Source: Mesostigma viride (lineage: Eukaryota; Streptophyta; Mesostigmatophyceae; Mesostigmatales; Mesostigmataceae). Taken from it: DNA of 64,000 nucleotides. The notes under the pieces are model-generated. The model saw only the letters and a list, made by a program, of their open reading frames with translations. It was not told where the DNA came from and ran no database searches. Positions 58,386 to 64,000 of the stretch are shown in pieces (position 1 is the stretch's first letter; each line of letters opens with the position of its first letter). The position numbers and the translations under genes are program-made. Location: the NCBI GenBank assembly GCA_009746045.1, contig RPFO01000643.1:451089-515088 (forward strand), written 5' to 3'.

Positions 58386-59177
58386 TCAGTTCAGCAGGCC
58401 GAAGGGGAGGAACCAGCGCTCCTTCTCCACCTTCGCCAGCCCGGCGATGTCCTCCAGCGTCATGGCGCCGATGCGGTAGTCGCAGAACAGGTCCTCGGAC
58501 ACGCGCTCCAGGTCCAGCGCCATGTCCTCCGACAGCACGGAGCCCATCATGGGCACGCCGTCCTCGGAGGGGGAGGGCGGGGCGAAGCGGAAGTAGGAGA
58601 AGTCGTCGTCCTCCTTGGTCAAATCGATCACCTCGCGGTTCTCGCGGTCGCTGCGGGCCGCGCGGGACTCCTCCAGCCGCTCCTTGGCGGCGCCCTCGGA
58701 GCCCACCAGCAGCTCGTCGTCGCCCACCCTCGACTCGCAGCGGCGGAGGACGGGGGACAGGCGCCGCCGGCTGCCCCACGCCAGGCGGGAGCTCTCCTTG
58801 GTGCGGGCGCCCATGCCGTCGTGCGAGGGGAGGGCACGACGCTTCAGGTGGGGGTTCTTGCCCTTGATGCGCAGGCAGCGGTTGAACGGGGCGGGCAGGA
58901 AGGGGGGGAACACCGTCGCGGGCGTCTTGGGCGTGGACGAGGGCTCGGAGTCGGACGAGGACGAGCTGTAGCTGTACGAGGGGCCCTCTTCCTCGTCGTC
59001 GTCGCTCTCCATGAGGTCCTTCTCGCGCGCCCTGCGAGCGCGGGCCTGCTTGTTCTGCAGCTCGCGGCAGGCGAGGCAGGTCAGCGTGAGGCCGGAGGAC
59101 TTGCGGTGGGAGAGGAAGTGGGCCTCGGGGAAGCGGCCCGGGCACTTGTTGCAGCGGCGCAGGAGGGAGGAAGCCAT
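58386..59177 (-). CDS. hypothetical protein with N-terminal double CxxC module
   Basis: I prefer the ATG at 59177 (MASSLLRRCNKCPGRFPEAH); a frame to 59195 adds six residues. Two pairs, C9-x2-C12 and TCLACRELQ, about 29 residues apart, suggest a small zinc fold like the STC1-type or viral FLSHR-type start. A Ser/Asp/Glu-rich disordered middle follows (YSYSSSSSDSEPSSTPKTP), then a C-terminal acidic and hydrophobic end (LFCDYRIGAMTLEDIAGLAK). The product is about 263 residues. Function unknown. Confidence 0.7.
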   Translation of the reverse strand: MASSLLRRCNKCPGRFPEAHFLSHRKSSGLTLTCLACRELQNKQARARRAREKDLMESDDDEEEGPSYSYSSSSSDSEPSSTPKTPATVFPPFLPAPFNRCLRIKGKNPHLKRRALPSHDGMGARTKESSRLAWGSRRRLSPVLRRCESRVGDDELLVGSEGAAKERLEESRAARSDRENREVIDLTKEDDDFSYFRFAPPSPSEDGVPMMGSVLSEDMALDLERVSEDLFCDYRIGAMTLEDIAGLAKVEKERWFLPFGLLN

Positions 59178-59653
59178 GGCTTTGGTATCTACCAAATAGC
59201 TGATTGCTGGGAGAGGGGAGCGAGATGCGGAGGGGATGGCCGAGGAGCCGCTTTATACCCTCCGTCGGACGCCTGCTGACGAGGACGCCCCTTCGAATCC
59301 CGCGAGTCAGCACGCGGCCCACGCCGCGCCGGGCCGCGCCCCTTCGGGTCCCGTGAGCCAGCACGCGGCCTTCGCCGCGCCGGATATTTTTGGAGCGCCG
59401 CGCCCTACCGGGTCGCGCCAGTCCGCGGCCCGTGCGTCAGCACGCGCCCGTAACGGCCGCCGCGTGGGAACGGGGCGAGGGTACAAAAGCGGTCCTCGGA
59501 CCGAATTCGGGGCAAACCGCACAGCCCTCCGCTCTCTCTCACCAGCAACGCCCTACCTAACCCGAAACCCAAGGCCCCGAGCGTACCACAACAAGTGAGT
59601 GTCCGCGCCAAGTTCGCCTTCGGTGCCTTGCACGCCCTGTCCCCCCGCCCGCC

Positions 59654-60244
59654 ATGGCTGACTCCCCTCCCCCTTGTCCTTTTCTTGAACGCGTTCGCAG
59701 GATGCAGACGAACCAGAACCCGCCGGTGTTTTGCTACTACGCCCAGCACGGCCTGACGCAGCTCGCCGACCCAGACCTCGTTTACACGGTCGAGGGGTGG
59801 GTGGACATCAAGACGTACGACTTCGAGAGGCACATGCCGCCGTTCGACGAGACGGGAGAGGCGTACTTGTCCAAACCGGGGCGTTTTCCGTGCGGGATCA
59901 TCCCCCGGTACCCCTGGTATTACAAAGACGCCCCTGCGAAGGCGCTGAAAGTCGAGGGCCACTTCGTGAGCGTCAACCCGCCGTGGTATTACGACGTTCG
60001 GACGCGGCAGTGGCGTGACCAGGCCCCCGAGCCCGCTCCTGCTGGCGAGACGATCTACGACTCCGCCAACCACCTGGATGGCTGCCCGCACAAGACGGGC
60101 GTGAGGTCCACTACGAAGCCGGCCGGGGAGTGCGAGTGCAAGGAGGTGTGGCGCAGGGCGCTGGAGGCCAGGGAAAGGTCGTTGGCCTGCGAGCCGCTGC
60201 TGTTCCGGCCCACGGCCGCGTACGCGCAGTGCCAGGCGCCGTAG
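59654..60244 (+). CDS. hypothetical protein, 196 residues
   Basis: Starts MADSPPPCPFLERVRRMQTN. The middle is rich in aromatic residues (FCYYAQHGLTQLADPDLVYT, IPRYPWYYKDAP, NPPWYYDVRTRQW), and the C-terminal part has GCPHKTG and GECECKEVW. An alternative start is the Met at 59702. No family recognised. GC-rich codon use and the lack of introns fit the viral block. Confidence 0.62.
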   Translation: MADSPPPCPFLERVRRMQTNQNPPVFCYYAQHGLTQLADPDLVYTVEGWVDIKTYDFERHMPPFDETGEAYLSKPGRFPCGIIPRYPWYYKDAPAKALKVEGHFVSVNPPWYYDVRTRQWRDQAPEPAPAGETIYDSANHLDGCPHKTGVRSTTKPAGECECKEVWRRALEARERSLACEPLLFRPTAAYAQCQAP

Positions 60245-60249
60245 GGGCG

Positions 60250-60540
60250 AAAAATGGCTTGACCCTCGGTGAATTGTTCAAATGAATGAATACAATGGCT
60301 CAAACCCTCGGCGAATGATTCAAATGAGTAAAATTATTTAAACACTCTGAATAATATTCAAATGAATGAAATTGTGTAAACACTCTGAATAATATTCAAA
60401 TGAGTAAAATTATTTAAACACTTGGTTAATTATTGGAGTGAATAAATTGGTTTGCCACTCGGTGAATTATTCAAATGAATAAAAATATTTAAACCCTCGG
60501 CGAATCAGTAGAGCGAATAAACGGCTCGGCGAATGATTCC
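60250..60540. repeat. AT-rich tandem repeat, about 40-60 bp
   Basis: Several units of ATTCAAATGAATGAAATTGT plus TTAAACACTC(G/T)G(A/T)(A/G)AAT. Downstream, 60541-60670 has GC-rich and then AT-rich sequence without a gene. Confidence 0.8.
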
Positions 60541-60673
60541 AATGAGCGGGCCCAGCCGCGCGGCCCGCGGGGGGGGGGGCTCGCGGCGACTCAGCGCCCT
60601 TTAATGGGTTTCGCGTCGTGCCGATAACGATTAATCCGCCTGGCATGTTCTCTTTTTTGATCATCATATTAGA

Positions 60674-61123
60674 TTATCTTGGCCCGGTGTATGCAGACCT
60701 GGCGTCGTCCCTCAAGTCCGGGTCTCCGTTGCTCCCCCCGCTAGCCGCGCCCATTTGGGATAGGGGCAATGTCGCGCTGTTGTCAGGCGCTCCTTGTCTC
60801 CGCACGCGCCTCCGCTCGCCCACCTGCCAGCGTATCGGCGCTTGAACTGGCGGCGCTAGCGGATCCCCAAGTGGAAGAGGATCAGTCATCGGGTCCGACA
60901 TAAACCCTGTTGCTTGCGAGGAAGGATATTGAACAGGCATCTGCGAGTAGCTGCCGTCATCCGGCGTCTTACGCTTGATTCCACTTCTCGCCACGTGTCG
61001 TCGGCGTTTCGTCTTCGCGATGGCGGCTTTGTGTTTCGGCGCGCCGTGATACCGGCACGGGCTGCCCTTCTTGACGGCTATGGCGCACTTGCCGCCCCGC
61101 GCCGTCTTCCGTCCGCACTTCAT
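60674..61123 (-). CDS. small basic protein with N-terminal Cys/His module
   Basis: The preferred start is the second Met (MKCGRKTARGGKCAIAVKKG) to match the related genes. Ligands are C3-x9-C13-x9-C23-x2-H26. A strongly basic region (KTKRRRHVARSGIKRK) follows, then a Pro/Gly-rich tail (PLPLGDPLAPPVQAP) and WQVGERRRVRRQGA. About 149 residues. The same module starts the genes at 52431, 62984 and 63622. It may be virion-associated; this is inference. Confidence 0.75.
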   Translation of the reverse strand: MKCGRKTARGGKCAIAVKKGSPCRYHGAPKHKAAIAKTKRRRHVARSGIKRKTPDDGSYSQMPVQYPSSQATGFMSDPMTDPLPLGDPLAPPVQAPIRWQVGERRRVRRQGAPDNSATLPLSQMGAASGGSNGDPDLRDDARSAYTGPR

Positions 61124-61172
61124 CCTTCTCGTCAATAGTGTGTTCGAAAATACACTGAACAGGATCTAAAAT

Positions 61173-62984
61173 CTAGAAGCGGGACTTGCCACGTGTCGCC
61201 CTTCCCCGCCCTCTGTTTGCGGGTCTCCGTCTCACTCGCCGCTGGCCGGCCGGCGCGTCGTGCCACTCGATGACGACGTCGTCTTCCACCAGCTCGCCCC
61301 CGGCCGGTTTGCGCACCTCCTCTATGACCGTTACCCCTTCGAGTTTCGGCGCGTCCAGCGCGTCTTCGAACCCGTCCGTCCCCTTGTACTCCATGTCCTT
61401 GAACCTGTCGCCCGCCAGGTCGAACCACCAGTCGTCGCCGTACCTCTCCTCGTACGTCTCCGCCGGCCGAACCCTTCCCTGCTCCTCTCGCCGCGCTCTC
61501 TGCCTGTCAGCCGCTTCTCCTAGTTTTAACGATTCAGCCTCTCGCGCGTCATACCGCAACCTTCGCAGAAGGTAGTCTCTAGTTGATTCCGTTATCCCTT
61601 TATCTTCTGGATTCCACTTAATCCGACGTCGATTTTGGACCCGCTCCGCCTCTCTCTGTTCTCGAGTCGAGGGAATGTCAGTCGACACAACGCCTCCGCT
61701 CATTGCCCCGAGATGAAGATTGCTGAGTCTTTCGAAAACGGGGCCGTGATATCCGTACTTCACCTCGTTGAGGGGATCGCCATACTTGTTCTTCGCATAT
61801 CGGTCTAGAGCGGAGTGCACCATCTCGTGTGCTAAAGTGTTTGAAATCGATTCCATTTGAGACTTCACCTCTTTCGTGTCCTGGTATAGTTTTCTACCTG
61901 GATTGTTAAAACCATTTTCAATAGTAGGCTTGTTCAACCCAATATACTTTCCGTTATTCAACGTCACGCCGTGGTATCCGTGCTCTTTCCCGCCACTGAT
62001 AAAATTAGTGATATGTGGCGTGTCAAATTGGAACACGGTGTCGTCCACAGGCATCGAGCCGCCAAACACGTGTTTGTTTATTACGTGCGCCATCGTGTCG
62101 ATGTCAGCGTCGGTAAGATCCAACTTCCCGTTCTTCATTAGCTGGTTCCGCGGCTTTCCCAAACGCGTCTCGAGTTCCTTTAGGACGTTTTTCCACGGAA
62201 TTTCCATGTCATCGAGCGTGGGGAGAGTCTGTTCTGACCGTTGCCGGATATCCGTAGATGGCCGACGATCGAAATGGGCGCCGCGACGACGCGGTTCGTC
62301 CAACAGGTCGCGGCCCTCCCTTTGCAAGGTGTCCAAGTACTGCGCCAACTCCGTCTCGAACTGCTCCCTGGTGGGAAACTCGGACGGGTCCAGTCCCGCG
62401 GTGCGACGCTCAAAGAACTCGACGCGCGGGTCGGGCTCTTCGAACCGTCGCGTTCGAGGGTTGAACCACGTCTTCGTATCGTTCGGGTCCCTTTTTCGAC
62501 TCAAGAACAGTCGCTCGTCGATCCTGTCCTGCAGCATTCGGTTCTTTCCTAGCAGCTCGTGTTTCTTGTCTAGGCGGTCCCATTCCGGACTGATCTTGTT
62601 AATTTGCGATATTATCTCTTCCGACTTCTTAGAATCTGCAGGAGTCCTGTTAAATCTTGGAATTTTCTTTAACTCTTGGATAAGCGGTTTCGCCTGCTCC
62701 TGTTTGATTTTGAGCAGCCCGCTCATGCCGGATTTCATCCCGCGCGGGTCGATCATGGGCTGTCCGGACCGTTTCGCGATGTCGCGGACGGCGTCCGCGG
62801 GCAGCGATTTCCACACCTCGGGCGGGAGAGGCGGGCCGTCCGTCAGCCAGTCCCCCTGTCTCGCGACGTGAGTGGTCCTCCGTCGCTTCCGACACGCCAG
62901 GTGGGTGGCGCACGTCTTGTACCCCTGGGCCGCGGGGTGGAGACACTGTCTCCCCTGCGTCGTGCGCCTGGTACAGCGAGCCAT
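61173..62984 (-). CDS. SprT-like HExxH metalloprotease-like protein with N-terminal Cys/His module
   Basis: The 603-residue product starts MARCTRRTTQGRQCLHPAAQ with C4-x9-C14-x10-C25-x2-H28. A long charged middle follows (residues about 90-280). At 385-390 is AHEMVH (HExxH, residues 386-390), in LAHEMVHSALDRYAKNKYG, and 23 residues later YGYHGPVFERL with His 413. HExxH followed by HGPxF is the layout of SprT/Wss1-type zinc proteases that clear DNA-protein crosslinks. The C-terminal third is acidic and ends basic (RRRPANRGRGRATRGKSRF). Combining the Cys/His start with a protease suggests delivery in the particle, which is inference. Confidence 0.78.
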   Translation of the reverse strand: MARCTRRTTQGRQCLHPAAQGYKTCATHLACRKRRRTTHVARQGDWLTDGPPLPPEVWKSLPADAVRDIAKRSGQPMIDPRGMKSGMSGLLKIKQEQAKPLIQELKKIPRFNRTPADSKKSEEIISQINKISPEWDRLDKKHELLGKNRMLQDRIDERLFLSRKRDPNDTKTWFNPRTRRFEEPDPRVEFFERRTAGLDPSEFPTREQFETELAQYLDTLQREGRDLLDEPRRRGAHFDRRPSTDIRQRSEQTLPTLDDMEIPWKNVLKELETRLGKPRNQLMKNGKLDLTDADIDTMAHVINKHVFGGSMPVDDTVFQFDTPHITNFISGGKEHGYHGVTLNNGKYIGLNKPTIENGFNNPGRKLYQDTKEVKSQMESISNTLAHEMVHSALDRYAKNKYGDPLNEVKYGYHGPVFERLSNLHLGAMSGGVVSTDIPSTREQREAERVQNRRRIKWNPEDKGITESTRDYLLRRLRYDAREAESLKLGEAADRQRARREEQGRVRPAETYEERYGDDWWFDLAGDRFKDMEYKGTDGFEDALDAPKLEGVTVIEEVRKPAGGELVEDDVVIEWHDAPAGQRRVRRRPANRGRGRATRGKSRF

Positions 62985-63022
62985 GTCCTAAAGGTGGCAG
63001 CGACAAAATCCCGGAAAGCGCG

Positions 63023-63622
63023 CTACCTGACGCGCGACTTTTTACGTCCGCCGCGAGTCGTCCGCGTTCTGGTTTTGGAACGCCGCACCCGGCGCTGGTT
63101 GTCCTCGTGGAAGTCCTCCAAGGCCAAGTCGTTTTCGATTTGCGGGGAATAATCTTTCGCAACATCCCTTAATGATGGACCGAGAGTGTGCACATCGCTA
63201 AATACCACGTCATCCGGGTGCACTCGTATGGGGTTGAACGGCTCTAAAGGACTTCCATCTAGAGCCTGTTGCGCCATTAACGCGTATGTCATGGCATCGA
63301 TTGCTTTCTTATGATGTATGTTGTTCAATTCGGCAAACTCGCCTCTTCGAAGCCTATCGCCTCTTTCGTCTAACGCGTTATTCATACCCTGGTCAAACGT
63401 GAGGAGCGCGTTGTTTTTTAACATGGTAGCGTACTCTTGCGCGTTCTCTGCTATATCCGCTGGGGTCTCCTCTCTTACCCATTGAGTACACTTCATGGTG
63501 GACCTCGCGCGGTGACCCTTCGGCTTCGTCTGTCGCGTCCGGTGCAGGTGGCACCCGCCTTTCGTGGACACCGCGTTTTCGCACCTCTTGCGCGTGGTGC
63601 TCGTGATCTTCCCGCACTTCAT
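63023..63622 (-). CDS. protein with N-terminal Cys/His module, 199 residues
   Basis: Starts MKCGKITSTTRKRCENAVST with C3-x10-C14-x9-C24-x2-H27, then basic text. The middle is helical (AENAQEYATMLKNNALLTFD, YALMAQQALDGSPLEPFNPI) and the end is basic (RRVRRSKTRTRTTRGGRKKS). The gap to the next minus-strand gene is only 38 bp, as is usual in compact viral genomes. Function unknown. Confidence 0.75.
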   Translation of the reverse strand: MKCGKITSTTRKRCENAVSTKGGCHLHRTRQTKPKGHRARSTMKCTQWVREETPADIAENAQEYATMLKNNALLTFDQGMNNALDERGDRLRRGEFAELNNIHHKKAIDAMTYALMAQQALDGSPLEPFNPIRVHPDDVVFSDVHTLGPSLRDVAKDYSPQIENDLALEDFHEDNQRRVRRSKTRTRTTRGGRKKSRVR

Positions 63623-63706
63623 CCAGTCCTATACTAACCGCGCGAGACATTTTGTCCGCCGCGGTCCCGGGGTCGCGCATAATGTCTCGCCGTCTCTAAA
63701 CACGCC

Positions 63707-64000
63707 ATGAGACTGCTGAACTACACCTCCTTGCTCTTCCTGGCGCCGCTCGCGGAGGCCTGGAGAATTCAGCACACGCTCGTGATGCGGTACGGGATGG
63801 TCGCCCTCGCGGTCATGTCGCAAGTCAACCACTCCACGTACCACCCCGTCGCCAGAGGAGTGGACATCGCGGTCGCGCACTTCATGGTGCTGTACGCGCT
63901 CTGGTTAGCGGCCCTTTGCGAGGTGTGGTCGTGGAAAGTCCTGCTCATGGTCGGTTCGGTCGCGTACTCCGCCACCTCCTTCTGGATCCTCAAGTTGTCC
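63707..64000 (+). CDS. multi-pass membrane protein, cut by the window end
   Basis: The frame opens at ATG 63707 (MRLLNYTSLLFLAPLAEAWR) and stays open for 98 codons to the end. At least three hydrophobic segments are visible: about 6-19, 29-40 with MVALAVMSQ, and 60-74 (FMVLYALWLAALCEVW), then another (VLLMVGSVAYSATSFWIL). His and Asp residues lie between the segments (QVNHSTYHPV, GVDIAVAHF), a spacing that recalls ceramidase/PAQR-type membrane hydrolases, but the protein is too incomplete to say. It diverges from the minus-strand gene starting at 63622. Confidence 0.6.
   Translation, partial: MRLLNYTSLLFLAPLAEAWRIQHTLVMRYGMVALAVMSQVNHSTYHPVARGVDIAVAHFMVLYALWLAALCEVWSWKVLLMVGSVAYSATSFWILKLS

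Overview
The window looks like a nuclear contig of a green alga (chlorophyte) that carries giant-virus-type DNA. Host evidence: a spliced plastid-targeted zinc-finger gene with GT-AG introns at 1.7-4.3 kb, a decayed piece of plastid rpoB at 17.8-18.3 kb, and a DIRS-type tyrosine-recombinase retrotransposon of a kind known from volvocine algae. Virus-type evidence: at 52-63.7 kb there are compact intronless genes on both strands, with short Cys/His N-terminal modules, a MYND finger, a Cys-rich HNH-like nuclease and an HExxH SprT-like protein. I cannot name the species. The alternative to an integrated viral element is a mis-joined assembly; the obvious place is the TG-rich stretch at 50.9-51.95 kb.

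Layout. 1-5.5 kb: one spliced host gene whose second intron holds a (GGGGCT)n tract. 5.5-16.8 kb: a minus-strand multi-exon gene of unknown function; its introns contain two arrays of a 14-bp palindrome and a 5.4-kb hexanucleotide satellite. 16.8-18.5 kb: repeats and the rpoB fragment. 18.86-24.18 kb: a complete DIRS-like element (A1-gag-RT/RNaseH/YR-B1-A2-B2) inserted inside a zinc-motif gene, which is left as two pieces. 24.2-36 kb: about ten short minus-strand genes (Cys/His proteins, two F-box paralogues, two MYND paralogues), mostly separated by the palindrome CCAACGGCCGTTGG. 36.5-46.4 kb: satellites and minisatellites. 46.5-50.7 kb: a 62-bp palindrome array, then a plus-strand spliced transposase-like gene with the same palindrome in its introns. 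50.9-51.95 kb: TG repeats. 52-64 kb: GC-rich giant-virus-type genes, an 816-bp nested palindrome and a four-copy inverted repeat.

The most unusual signal is the 14-bp perfect palindrome. I count roughly 55 exact copies by eye between 8.9 and 50.8 kb. Its flanks differ between regions (46-, 62- and about 208-bp tandem units, plus single copies between genes and in introns), while the 14 bases stay constant. It is absent from the host gene, the retrotransposon, the minisatellites and the 52-64 kb block.

Several genes are broken by one base exactly at a G or C homopolymer. This may be real decay or sequencing error, so those genes are given as single loci with a frameshift.
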